Source of the DNA: Glebionis coronaria
Lineage: Eukaryota > Streptophyta > Magnoliopsida > Asterales > Asteraceae
Assembly (NCBI GenBank): GCA_025667525.1
Contig: CM046875.1
Coordinates: 438,104,617-438,168,616, forward strand
Direction of reading: 5' to 3'
Length of the DNA: 64,000 bases
This document shows, one piece after another, positions 12,686 through 22,768 of the stretch. The position numbers and the translations under genes are program-made. The notes beneath the pieces were generated by a model that searched no databases, had not been told where the DNA came from, and was given only the letters and a program-made list of their open reading frames with translations. Numbering within the stretch: position 1 is the stretch's first letter; every line of letters starts with the position of its first letter.

Positions 12686-14867
12686 TTGCTAAATTGGATA
12701 CCACAGTAGTTGTGATTGTAGAATCATTAGTGTCCTTAGCAACATTTAAAGGCATACTAACACTCGTTGTCACAGTTTCTGTCCTAACTTTAGGCATCCA
12801 TTTATATCCTAGAGGACATTGATTAGCAAACCACCATTTCCAAGACTTGCTAGCAGACTCATATAATTCCCTAATTCTACTTCTAGGGTTATTAGTGGTG
12901 GAGTCAGATGCATTACTTTTCTTAGTGGGGGTTGCACCAGAATGGTTCACTTTGCGTTTGGGTTTACTAGCACTAATAGGCATCGTAACTTGCTTCTTAG
13001 TTCTAGTATCTACTCATTTGACATTATTCATAGAACACATAGAATGATTAGCATTAGCACATTTTCCACATTTGACACAAACAAATTTAACATTTAAAGC
13101 ATTCAAATCATTCAAGGCATTAAAATCGTCATTACACGCGATTATAGACTTTTTATTCTTAAAAGCATTCAAATTCCTAGGGTGTTCTTCTACTTCCTTC
13201 ATCTTCCCTTTACTCTTGTGTTTCCAAACCTTACCATTCACTTGAGTGCTCTTAAGCTGAGGCCGACTAACACTAGCAGTGGAGAACACTCCTGTAGTAG
13301 AAGACACACGAATATTAGTGTTTCTAGAAGTCTGAGGCGAGTGACTAACTTTGTTTGTGGGTTTAGTGGTCATTCTATACATCCCTGGTTTAATCACATT
13401 ATTATGCTTAACGCTTGGTGCTACAATATTCCTTATGGGTTGAGTATGTGGTAACCTTTCCTTTCCAGCTTGGGGGCAAACACAGGTTTTGCAAACAAAG
13501 AATTTGAGAAAGCAGATGGTTTTCCCAAGATAGAGGATCTATTAACTTTAGAGGCATTGGGTTGTCTAGCAACAGATTTCTTAACGCTAGGTTCCACAAC
13601 TTTCTCACCCATCTTAGCAACGAGTTTCTTCAAATTTGCTATTGCTATGTCTTTTTCTTGTAACTGAGCTTTCAAATCCGAGATATCAAGACATTTTTCG
13701 TTTAGTAATCGACATGACTCAGATAATTTTACTTCCAAAGTTGTACCATTTGAAAAGCTGCCAACTTTCTTTTACAAAGCAAGTTCAAGTGAGTGACAAT
13801 GTTTTTGAAGATAATCATATCTATGTTGAAGTAACGAAAACTCTTTCTGGTCAACTTTATTCGAAAGCTCAGTTTCAAGACGTTCACACTCTTTGACTTG
13901 ATCAAGATATTTGCATGCAACATCAGAATATTCATCAATATCAGCACAAGATGTAACATAAACACACATAGTATCTTTTGAGAGACATTCATGTAAGAGT
14001 AGATCATATGCTGTAGAAAACTCGTCTCTTTCAGGTTGATGGTCGTTCACTTCTTGTTCAATAGATTCCACATATTTCAAATCATCAAACATTTCTTGCT
14101 TAATTAATGTTTCAAATTCCAAAATATGTTTTTGCGTTCTTTCCGCAAGCGGAATCAAAATACTTTTCACAAGCACAGTTATATCGTGAGGAATTTCTTT
14201 GTTTCCTTTCGAAAGTTCACGTTTTTCCAGTCATCATCAACAATTTTTTTGAAATTTTCAATGTTAGTATTGAGAATACTAAGTGCTTGCTTACTCTTGT
14301 TTACAGAAGCTTTATATGGCAAGTACTCAATAAATTTTGAAACATTAGTTTTCTTAGTGGCAAAGCTTGTCTCCATTTAATTCTGATTTGTTCACATTCG
14401 AAAAATATTTGCTCACGAGTCTTCTGTGTTTGCGGTTTGAAAAGACCATAAAGACTGTTTTCATAAGCATAATTATATGGTTTAACAAATTCTTTATTAA
14501 CTTTTGGTCTACTCTCTTCTTCCAAATCGTTTGTCTCTTCACTATCGGGCCTAACGACAAGACAATCAAGATCGATCCATTGGGACTCATCAAGATATAA
14601 GTGCTGATTCTCAGATTGAGCTTGGTCAAGATACTTAGGATTTAAAAAACTAGGTCTATCCTTGAAAAACGAACGAGGTGCCAACATTCTCATGGTTTGA
14701 ATTAATTGATTAGTCTTGAAAACAATTTTCTTATAAAAATCAATTTGAGTTTCAAGTTCCACCAGTTTGTCGATGTCATTCGCTTGTTTAGTTTTGAAAT
14801 CCTTTTCCATCTTTTCAAGCTTTCTTTTCATTAACAAGTATAGTTTTATCCTCTTGAAGAAAACCAT
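12686..14867 (-). pseudogene. Copia gag C-terminal / coiled-coil linker (broken)
   Basis: Minus-strand frames of 65-190 codons follow one another (14867-14301, 14176-13772, 13738-13433, 13397-13014, 12983-12686) with frame changes and stops between. They are rich in K, E, Q, L and N with heptad-like spacing, for example LKAQLQEKDIAIANLKKLV, so a coiled coil is likely. A short cysteine cluster CVKCGKC...C is seen near 13075. Long coiled-coil extensions between the gag knuckle and protease are usual in this group of Asteraceae Copia elements. No enzyme motif is present. Confidence 0.7.
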
Positions 14868-15996
14868 TTATTTGAGTTAGCTCATTGACTTTAGTGGTAG
14901 CAAGATACGTTTTGTGACGTTCAGTACTCAAAGAGGTGTTATAATTACGTTTCTCTTGTTCTAGAAGCTTAAGAGTTTCGTTATATTTCTGTTGATAATC
15001 GTCCTTTTTGACGTTAATTAAACACCCTTTGTACCCCTCAATCTCATTGGTCTTTTGAAGAAGCTGAGCTCTATAGCTATCAATGGCCTCACTAGATTTG
15101 ATTAGAGCAGCTTTACATTCTTCAAAATTTTGAGTGAGCGTAGCGTTTACCTTCTTTAATTGCTTTTGACTCTTTCTATTTTCTTTGACATCGTTTTGTA
15201 AAGAAGCAATTAAGTTAGCAAGCGCAATACGCTCCTCATCATCATCATACTCATTTGCGTGTTGATCATCCTCAGACTCATTATTACACATGTTTGATGA
15301 ATCGGGTGTGGTGTTGCTATCAACCGTTTCCATCATACATGTGTCATTAATAGCTTTGGGTAGCTCACAATGCTCATGAGTATTACCAAACACATTATAT
15401 TCCTCTTCAGTGTGTACCTTATCGATTGGCTCAATATCAAAGATAGGACCATTGTCATCTTCAGTGACGTTGAGAACTTCTTCAACCTTTGCCATGCACG
15501 AGTAATATGCTTCAAGTTCTTGATCGGAGGCTTCATCATCAATGTCATCAAGCATGGCTCCTTCCTCAGCCGACAATTTAACCCCAGCTTCCATCTTCTT
15601 GCATAGCAGCATCTTTTCCTTATGATAGCGAGAGTCCCTAACCCGTTTCGGCTTCCTACATTCCTTTTCCATATGCCCATAGCCTTGACAATTAAAGCAC
15701 TGAATCCCACTTTGCTGAACCACTTGAGTACCAACAGTTTCCCTATTCCCAGCAGCAGTAGCAATCCTCTGAGTATCATACTTAGCATTTTATTGATCAT
15801 ATCGTACAGAACCCTCAACATGTGTTGGATTACGTCGATCATACCTAGGAGGACTTTCATCACGTTGACGTGTGTCATACCTTTGAGGACTCTCAACATA
15901 TAGGTTCCTTGTGTTCGATGATGTTCGAAGATTGTTGTTGGTGGGTTTAAAGATTTTCTTGTAGGTCTTCATAATGAAAGCAATTTGTTGTTTCAT
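14815..15996 (-). pseudogene. Copia gag nucleocapsid region with CCHC zinc knuckle
   Basis: Minus-strand frame 15996-14815, interrupted by one stop at 15790-15792, has an arginine/tyrosine-rich stretch (RYD repeated several times) followed at about 15700-15650 by a CCHC zinc knuckle, CFNCQGYGHMEKEC, and basic KPKR residues. After that comes an acidic and then coiled-coil-rich tail up to 14815. The knuckle binds genomic RNA during packaging. The order of a gag core upstream and a knuckle here fits Copia. Confidence 0.88.
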
Positions 15997-16296
15997 CTCC
16001 CTATCCTTCTGAGCTAGTTCTTCATCACTATCCTTTTCAGATGATAGCTTAGATGATGGTGATGGTGCTCTTGGCTCTTTGTCTCGTGATCTTATGGGAG
16101 CTGACTACTTAGATGAAGTGGAGTATCTTGGTGAAGAGGATGTAGTGGAGTATCTTGGTGAGGAGGATGTAGTAGAGTATGACTTTGGAGCACGAGAGCG
16201 ATGAGCTTGGACGTGTTGAGTGGTAGACACCAAAGCAAGTGGATTAGCAGTCTTTGCTATCCTTTCAGCTCGAAGTTCATTCGCCTCATTTTGAAA

Positions 16297-16992
16297 TTAT
16301 TTCAAAATGTCAAAGAGCATGTGATAGTTGACCTCGTCTAACTTACTCTGTTGTTTCACCAAAGTTACAAACCGTGTCCACTCTGGTTGAAGTTGCTGTA
16401 GAAATTGCACATTGACTTGCATGGTGGAGACTTGCAAATTGTTTCTTGTCATGTCATTCATCATCTTGTAGAACCTTGAGTAATATGAATCAATTGATTC
16501 CCCATCCAATGAAGTAAACATGCCAAAGTTCCAAAACAAGTTAGTTTTGACATCTTGCTTGTTAAGTGATTCTCCTTGTTACAAGCGTTCAATGGCAAAC
16601 CACATTTCTTTTACAGTAGAGCATGCATCAACCATTGACTATATATCATCCCCAATCCCATTGAGAATCAAATAGATTGCTTCTTTCTCCGCATCAATCC
16701 AAGCACGTTTCTCTTTCGAAGTGTTCTCATGTGTTTCCTCAATAGTTTGCTCATCGGAACCGGTCGTCGAGTCGGTTGCTGGAATTGCAGGAATGGTTAT
16801 GGTAGTGAGAGTATAGGGTCCTTCTTTGATGCACCGTCGGAGAAGATTACCATTTGGTTTAGTATCAAGATATCGAATAAAACGTGATTGACATTGTGCA
16901 TATCGACCGGTCACAAGCATTGGTGGTCTCTCTTTATTTCCCGCCACCATGATGTTGTTGTTCGTCACACGATACTCTATAGTAGAATCCAT
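16297..16992 (-). pseudogene. Copia gag N-terminal core
   Basis: The ATG at 16992-16990 opens a frame beginning MDSTIEYRV and continuing with NKERPPMLVTGRYAQ and RFIRYLDTKPNG, a start I recognise from many Asteraceae Copia elements. In-frame stops fall at 16639-16641 (TAG) and near 16579 (TAA). The same frame then continues with the gag core: SIDSYYSRFYKMMNDM, LQQLQPEWTRFVTLVKQ and YHMLFDILK. The start choice is supported by position, about 870 bases after the primer-binding site. This is the capsid part of the polyprotein; nonsense changes make it non-functional. Confidence 0.9.
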
Positions 16993-17866
16993 CTTGATAA
17001 GCTTTAAAATATTGAAGTGAAAAAGGATCTTAAGTAGATGTGTTGTGATTGTTGTTGTGGTTTAAATTCCGAAAATTGCAATTTTTCTTCAGTCCGACAA
17101 TAAATTCCCCAGTCCGATAAAACGGTAGACCAAAAAAATTTGTAATCGCCAAATTTTGAAATCGAGCTAGAAATGTCTTAAAACTAGTATGGAAAAAATG
17201 TGAATTTACTTAACGGGAAAATTTTAACTTTTTTGTTATCTTCGTGTAAACTATGTTCCGGGACAAGTCTAGATAGTGGCTAAGTCTAAAAAATACTCGA
17301 ACAAAAATTTAGCGAAACATATCATCGGAATGTCCATCGTAATGTGCTATCGGAATGTCCATCGGAATGCTGTCGGAATGTAGTATCGGAATGTAGCATC
17401 GGAATGTAGCATCGGAATGCTGTCGGAATGTAGTATCTGAATGCTGTCGGAATGTATAACTGTCGGAATATGAGCTGTCGGAATCACTGTCGGAATCACT
17501 GTCAGAATAAGAACTGTCGGAACCCCTGTCGGAATAATTGTCGGAATAATAAACCCTTTTCCGATGGAATTCAGTCGGAATAACTATCGGAATGTAAAAC
17601 CCTTTTTCGATGGAATTCTGTCGGAATAATTGTGTAGTTCCGAAACTTTAGGTAAAAAATGAGATTTTTGACAAGAAATCCGTGATTTTAACCAACCGAA
17701 AGCAACCAAATCCCTACCACAACTATGTAGGAGATGAATACCAAGATTTAGAGCACGAAAAACACAAAAAGATTTGAATTCGAGATGATGTATGGATTAA
17801 ATCATACGAATCAAATGATATAACAACAAAGAATCACAAAACTACCCCATGGCGATTGATACCAAT
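16993..17866 (-). other. Leader of minus-strand Copia with primer-binding site
   Basis: Directly inside the right LTR, the minus strand reads TTGGTATCA (17866-17857), the start of the initiator tRNA-Met primer site, followed by non-matching bases. The leader to the gag ATG is about 870 bp. Its main content is a motif array at 17325-17640, listed separately. No open frame of note. Confidence 0.8.
17325..17640 (-). repeat. ATTCCGA motif array in Copia leader
   Basis: About 17 copies of TCGGAAT (minus-strand ATTCCGA) occur in 316 bases, spaced roughly 8-25 bases apart in units such as ATTCCGATGCTAC and ATTCCGACAG. A 15-mer, ATCGGAAAAGGGTTT on the minus strand (17565-17551), also occurs in the Athila LTRs in the same sense. 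It is outside the LTR but inside the predicted transcript. Confidence 0.9.
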
Positions 17867-18257
17867 TGTTGTCCCATATTTGTGATGATTAGGCAAGGAA
17901 GAAAGAAACAAAATAGATGAAGTAGATGAATTCTAGAGAGAGAAAGTAGTGAGAGAAAGTAGAGAGAAGTGTGTGAAACTATGGGAAGATTAGATTAAGA
18001 AAAATGACAATTAACACCCTTCCTAACATGCTAGGAAGGGTATTTATAGCCTACCTACATGTGGCGTAATGGGCTATATGTTTGATTGGGACGGGCTTGA
18101 ATAAAATGCTTAGTACCTTGAAAGAGGCCTTTTAAGCTAGCCATCAAGCCCGTAATGTCACGACTATTTTAACTAACTATTACAATGTTCTATTAAATGT
18201 TACAATATAAACCTATGACCTAACATTCTTGTTTGACTCAATATTTTGAGGCTAACA
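17867..18257 (-). repeat. 5' LTR of minus-strand Copia (right copy)
   Basis: 391 bp, near-identical to 6253-6644. The promoter is visible on the minus strand: TATA box TATAAATA at 18048-18041, then at once a 9-bp inverted repeat (18040-18032 pairing with 18025-18017, six-base loop). Transcription would run leftward into the leader and gag. Confidence 0.93.
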
Positions 18258-18488
18258 TTATGGTTTGATGGTCGAGATCCATGGGGGACTAAACGCTTTA
18301 CTCTAATGTTGTTTTAGTATATTATGGGATGAAAAGTATGTTTTAGACAATGTTGTAAGATCTTATTTATCTTTTATGTATAAATGTCTCATTTGAGTCG
18401 TTCAATATACCTTGTGTGATGATACTCGTGTTTAGCACCCAATTGTGTATTTCCACTGCGCAATGTAAATTGGGGGTGTTAAAAAAAT

Positions 18489-19025
18489 TCAACACCTTTT
18501 TTACTAAATTCCATTCATTATCTATAAAGTGGGCTGTAAGAGCCATGTAGCTCTTTTTCTTAATGGCAGAAGTCCATCCATTAGTAGTTAAACTAACCCT
18601 ATATTCTTTTGGAGTGTTTCATAAAGCTTGATTTTTTCTTGTTGATACATTATGAAACACTCTTTAGTTATTGTACCTCTACATGAAATATCAAATTGAG
18701 GTTCATTGATCTTTTGAAAGTGTTTAAAACCTGAATTCTTAACAAAATTAAATGGTAACTCATCAATAACAAGCATGTGGGCTAAAGCCCACTTACTTTT
18801 GTTTTGATCAAACTTTCATGCCATCATTTTGTTTACATCGCCGCCTTCAAAAGTAATACGAGTTTGAGACATACTTTGCATTTCTAGGTAAGGCTTGCAC
18901 CTTTCCGCAAGATGAAGCTTTAGATTCGAAATGCCATACTTTCTTGTGTGACATAAATACAATTCACCGTAATTTTTACATTTAGCTTTTAGGTCTTCCG
19001 CCGACTCTCCTTTTTTTAGATCCTG
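18489..19025 (-). pseudogene. hAT transposase, N-terminal part with BED zinc finger (decayed)
   Basis: Minus-strand frame from about 19025 gives the second half of a BED zinc finger: KCKNYGELYLC, then H and KYGISNLKLHLAERC, supplying the Cys-His ligand set. After VNKMMA there is an in-frame TGA (18816-18818), and the frame then continues with KWALAHMLVIDELPFNFV, typical of the plant hAT region after BED. A frameshift near 18597 is needed before LTTNGWTSA and YMALTAHFID. The gene is cut at 18488 by the solo LTR and resumes at 3848. The aromatic N-terminal part of BED is not visible upstream, where a SINE-like segment lies. Confidence 0.85.
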
Positions 19026-19029
19026 AATT

Positions 19030-19320
19030 CCACAAAAGGTGAAGATTGACGGGAACACCTTAATCCCGGGTGTCACACCAGCCATTGTCCACCCCACAAG
19101 GAATAGCTCCGACAACTCTCCTAGCTCAGAGGAGCAACACCTGGAGTGAGACGAGCCGAGACTCGACCCTCGATCTCTTATTCCACAAAGTCTCTCCAGT
19201 GTGCCCATAAGTTTTGCGGAGGCGGGTACCTATTTGAAACAAATGCCAAAGATGAGAATTGAACTTGGGTCATTTGACTCAAGCACAAAAGCTCCACCCA
19301 TTAGATTAATGCTCCAATGG
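19030..19320 (-). mobile_element. Possible tRNA-derived SINE inside the hAT element
   Basis: On the minus strand a B-box-like GTTCAATTC (19264-19256) lies about 35 bases after an A-box-like TAATCTAATGG, the spacing of an RNA polymerase III promoter. The rest is unrelated to the transposase and interrupts its N-terminus. A short A run (minus-strand TCTAAAAAAAGG near 19020) could be the tail. I could not find a clear target duplication, so this call is tentative. Confidence 0.35.
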
Positions 19321-19325
19321 AGACT

Positions 19326-19471
19326 TATGTTACTCATTGTAAATTAGAAATTTTGAAAGAATCAAACTCTAGCCATACCGAGTTGTTGGTTGTTTTTCCT
19401 AGTTGTTTTTACTACTTTCAACCTCCATCGTTGATTCTTTCAAAATTTCTAATTTTACAGTGAGTAACATA
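19326..19471. repeat. Inverted repeat, ~40-bp arms
   Basis: The left arm (19326-19365, TATGTTACTCATTGTAAATT...) is the reverse complement of the right arm (19431-19471, ...AATTTTACAGTGAGTAACATA) with very few mismatches; the loop is about 65 bases. It could be a small foldback element or a hairpin RNA source. It sits upstream of the hAT transposase, on its 5' side. Confidence 0.85.
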
Positions 19472-20039
19472 ATAACCAACTACCATGCAATGTTTATAAA
19501 TCCTAAAAAAATATATAAGTTCTATAATGATATCAAAATAAAAAAGTTACCTTTAAGTGTGAATTGTGATAGTAGTATTAAAGAGGAGGCGTAAAAAATG
19601 ACCAACAAGGATTTGATCAATAAATGACGATATAACTTATATCATATAAGCGTATGTTTTGAATTTTGAGTGAGAAACCAAATAACCAGAGCCTACAACA
19701 AAGTTACCACCGATTGTAACTTTTGACTCAAAACAAATAATCAGCCTAGGTTTTGACTTTTGGGCCTCATTTTCTATAACGTAATGTAAGATACAGGAAC
19801 TTTATTGGGCGTAAGGTGTTTGTTTGTAACATTTTTAACTTTTCGGGTTATGGGGTTAAACCCGAACCCGATAAGATCTTAAAAAATAACCTTAACTCGA
19901 CCTTATAAGGTTATCGGGTTTGTCGGATTGACCCGATAGACCCGATAAGCATATTTAAACCCTATAAAATCCGACTTTATAACGTTTTATCAGGTTCGGA
20001 TTGAATCGGATCAGGTTGGGTCGACCCATTTGACACCCA
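19472..20039. other. hAT 5' terminal region
   Basis: No coding frame with a recognisable domain. The last 190 bases hold the subterminal CCCGA/TCGGG repeats and the terminal ACACCCA. Confidence 0.7.
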
Positions 20040-20047
20040 TGAACATA

Positions 20048-20477
20048 TCATTCAGAGCCGCTATCATTGAGTTTATCATTAATAAAAAGATGTGTTTGAG
20101 AATTCTGAATCTTAATCTTATAGCTTTGTTATTTTTTGATATAGTAAAATGTTTAAATTGTGTCAAAGTTTGCAATTTAAATATGAAAGTATAAGAAGTA
20201 TGTCATGACTTACTTGTAATTGACGTGTTGAAAAAATTATGAGACAAGTACGGAGTATATGGTTTTGACTTTTTTGGAAGAAACCAAAAGTCCTGGAGGT
20301 AACATAAATTGGGATCAATAATGTGTTTTCTTGATGGTATAGACTCTTTATCGCATAATAAGTTACATTAAATTCGATTAGGAATATAAAATAAAATCAC
20401 AAGAAGGAATGGAGAAAAACAAACCTTCACGACAAATATACATTTTTGTAAATACTACAAATAACAGAAGCCACTAA
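20048..20477. other. 3' flank of the kinesin-light-chain-related gene
   Basis: AT-rich, non-coding on both strands. It must hold the 3'UTR and poly(A) site of the minus-strand gene, but no canonical AATAAA is visible on that strand, which is common in plants. Confidence 0.5.
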
Positions 20478-22768
20478 TCATCCATCAAGAAGGAACTCCA
20501 GTGACCGTGAACCCTTGCTTCGATCCCTGCCCGAGTCTTTCAACAGCTCCGCCAGCCATTGCTTCTCATTGTCAACATCCGTGTTCGCAGTTCCAAGCTT
20601 ATCCTCTCTTAGCCCGACAACATACTCCAATATCTCAATCGCTTCGTCCCACCTACACAAATGGTCTCAAAAGATACATCATACAGTCCACACACAAGCG
20701 CGCACTTACGACACTGGACATAAAAGAGTAAGTTGCATGGATCGCTCATGTACTACTGTGAAAATAACGTAAAGTCGTCTCTACTTTTTGTGTAAATGGT
20801 CTCTAAATAGACAGGTTAACGTTTGGTCACCTACCGACTATATAATTAATTTAACATAGAAAGATCAGAAGTGTAAGCACGTAATGCAGTTAAGGGACTA
20901 GAATACCTTCCCATAGCATCATATGTACCAGCAAGGTTGTTATAAACCCCGAGCGTATTAGGGTGATGAGGTCCATATACCGTCTCCAAAATGCCTCTAG
21001 CTTCTTTAAACAAATCTGCGGCTTCTCTAAACAAATCAACCTGAATACATGCTAGCCCCAGTTGGTTCAAAGTTATCCCGAACACACCAGATTTCATTTC
21101 ACCAGCAACCCGAAACTTTGAGATAGCGATTTTCAAGTAATTATACGAGTCAGAATAACAACCCATCATATAATATAATACACCAATTTGAGCCTCAACC
21201 CCTGCCACTGATGTCACTTGACCCGGGACCTTCCCATAAGCCTTAAGTGATTTCTTGAGCAAGTCAAGTGCTCGGTCTAACTCATTCATTGACTCATAAA
21301 TGGCAGACACTTCAATAAGCCCGTTTGCAATATCGTCACTTTGACTCTTGGGGCCTGGTTTTGTGTAAATGCGTAGCGCATGTTCACAATACGCTTCAGA
21401 TTCACGAAACTTCCCAATTTTGTTGTAAAGATCAGCTAAACGAACATAGACAGAAGCAACAGAAGGATGATTATCTCCTTTTGTAAACCGAAACACATTC
21501 AACGCTTTTTGATAAGTGAAAATAGCTTCATCATAACGAGCTAATGATAAATAAGCATCACCAACGCAAACATCAATCGCAGCAACATCAGAATCATGAT
21601 TATTTGCTGTCATTGCCATCCGAGCCAAAACATAATGCTCAATAGCAGTTTCGTAATCTCCTTTAGAATCACAAATCAGACCCATAAGTCTCCTGTCAGC
21701 CGCTTCTTCTAATGAATTACTTGTCCCGTTTTTTCCATGTATTTCAATAGCCATTTTACATAATCTTTTCGCTTCATCAAACTTCATTGCTTGTACATGA
21801 GCCTCAGCTACATACCTACATGTCTCACCAAATCGAGCATCTTGTTCACCTAAAATGTGTTTTTGAATTTCTAAACCTGCTTTATAACAAAGTATTGATT
21901 TCTCAATATTTCCTTGCATAGCATACGTATCACCAAGCTGCATACACCCCGCAAACTTAGCTAACGTGTGTTTTTGGCCTTCATTTATATCTGTGATCTC
22001 GATTGATCTTTCAACTATCGGAATAGCTTCATCATATTTTCTTAAAATACAATACAATGCCGCTACTATATGCAAACACATAACATATTCCAAATCAGGT
22101 TTTTCTGACTGACAACTTTCAAACGCTATCATTGCTCGAACCGCCAATTCAAGTGCTTTATTTGGATCATGATCACCTGTTGATAACATTTCTCGAGTTT
22201 GTTTTAGTAAATATGGCCCGAGGTATTTTGGATCTTCATTATTCATGGTTTTCTCCTTTTTCTTTAGATTCAGCTTTAACCCTGATCTCTTCTTGGGGCC
22301 TGGCTTTGTGACTTTTCCAGAAGATAAAGATTTAGCAAGCGACGACCCTTTTGTTTTCTTCTTCTTATGGGTTGTATCATCCGATTCTTCTCCTGCAGTT
22401 GGTTCTTTTTCATCAGCTGATTCATTTTTGTTATTATCATCTTTTGCAAAACCACCTCCAGCAAGGTACCGTAGCTCTGAATCAATTCTTGATTCCTGAC
22501 CATATGATACATAACTGAATCTTGAAGGGGAGTGATCTGAGCTCTCCATTTCACGTACATTGTCACATAATTGGTCAATGGTGTTGTGTGTGGTTGTAGA
22601 GCTGTTATTGCTTATATCAATGGACTCGTTCTCGGTAGTCTGAGCACTCAAGGGGCTTCTTGGTGATATGTGAGTCAAGTGTTGCTTTTGGGAATTGTTG
22701 TAGGGTGCGTTTAGAGTGGTTTCCTTTGTTGGATTTGAGTTTGGTTTTTCTGGCTCAAGGTCGGGCAT
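20478..22768 (-). CDS. KLCR: Kinesin light chain-related TPR protein (CMU/KLCR family)
   Basis: Two coding exons on the minus strand: 22768-20907 and 20652-20478, joined across a 254-bp intron (donor AAG/GTATTC, acceptor TGTGTAG/GTGGG) that falls inside an arginine codon. The product is 678 residues. The ATG at 22768 is the first in frame; residues 1 to about 190 are low-complexity, serine- and lysine-rich, with a KKRSGLKLNLKKK basic block. From there about ten tetratricopeptide repeats follow, for example GDTYAMQGNIEKSILCYKAG, LADLYNKIGKFRESEAYCEH and NNLAGTYDAMGRWDEAIEIL, ending in the conserved SRSLEFLLDG. Arabidopsis relatives bind cortical microtubules and IQD proteins and keep cellulose synthase tracks in place; that role is inferred from the family. 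No lesion is seen. This is the only intact host gene; which paralogue it is cannot be told. Confidence 0.93.

Larger units (their letters stand above)
6248..18262 (-). mobile_element. Full-length Copia retrotransposon on the minus strand (12.0 kb)
   Basis: Two LTRs of 391-392 bp (6253-6644 and 17867-18257) with TGTTG...TAACA ends enclose gag and pol read on the minus strand. The 5-bp duplication is TTGTG on the left and TTATG on the right, one mismatch. A primer site for initiator tRNA-Met abuts the right LTR and a purine tract abuts the left one. By eye I count about 15 substitutions between the LTRs, near 4%. Order on the minus strand: leader with ATTCCGA array, gag, zinc knuckle, long coiled-coil region, protease, integrase, RT, RNase H, then a 2.5-kb 3' non-coding region. 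Every domain carries stops or frameshifts. The gag start and zinc knuckle resemble Copia elements that are very common in Asteraceae. Confidence 0.92.
3849..18483 (+). mobile_element. Solo LTR of chromovirus-type Ty3/gypsy element, split by a Copia insertion
   Basis: The halves 3849-6252 and 18263-18483 together make about 2625 bp and align along their length with the two LTRs of the gypsy element at 38043-60317: same opening (TGATAACC...ACCGAGGTC), same internal blocks such as the AACGCGCCTTATTTGATAGG stretch near 5433, same ending (TTGGGGGTGTTAAA). The flanking 5-bp duplication AAAAT (3844-3848 and 18484-18488) is perfect. No internal gag-pol region is present, so this is a solo LTR left by recombination between the two LTRs of a former full element. 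The first bases read TC where the family has TG. It lies inside the hAT transposase gene. Confidence 0.9.
921..20047 (-). mobile_element. hAT DNA transposon (with nested insertions) plus its 8-bp target duplication
   Basis: An identical 8-bp sequence, TGAACATA, flanks the unit at 921-928 and 20040-20047; an 8-bp duplication is the hallmark of the hAT superfamily. The element proper (929-20039) starts GGGGTGTTA and ends TGACACCCA, an imperfect terminal inverted repeat. Both ends hold many copies of CGGGTT/AACCCG-type motifs (929-1050 and 19850-20035), as expected for subterminal transposase sites. Between them lie two halves of a BED/hAT transposase on the minus strand. Removing the 14.6-kb inserted retroelements leaves roughly 4.5 kb, normal for an autonomous hAT. 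The transposase is broken, so the copy is dead. Confidence 0.88.

Noticed and set aside
17325..17640. CRISPR-like array
   Set aside because: Unit length and spacing are uneven, there are no unique spacers, and the DNA is from a plant nucleus.
22245..22578. Phenylalanine-rich plus-strand frame and second minus-strand frame in the KLCR first exon
   Set aside because: Shadow readings of the lysine/serine-rich N-terminus of the real gene.
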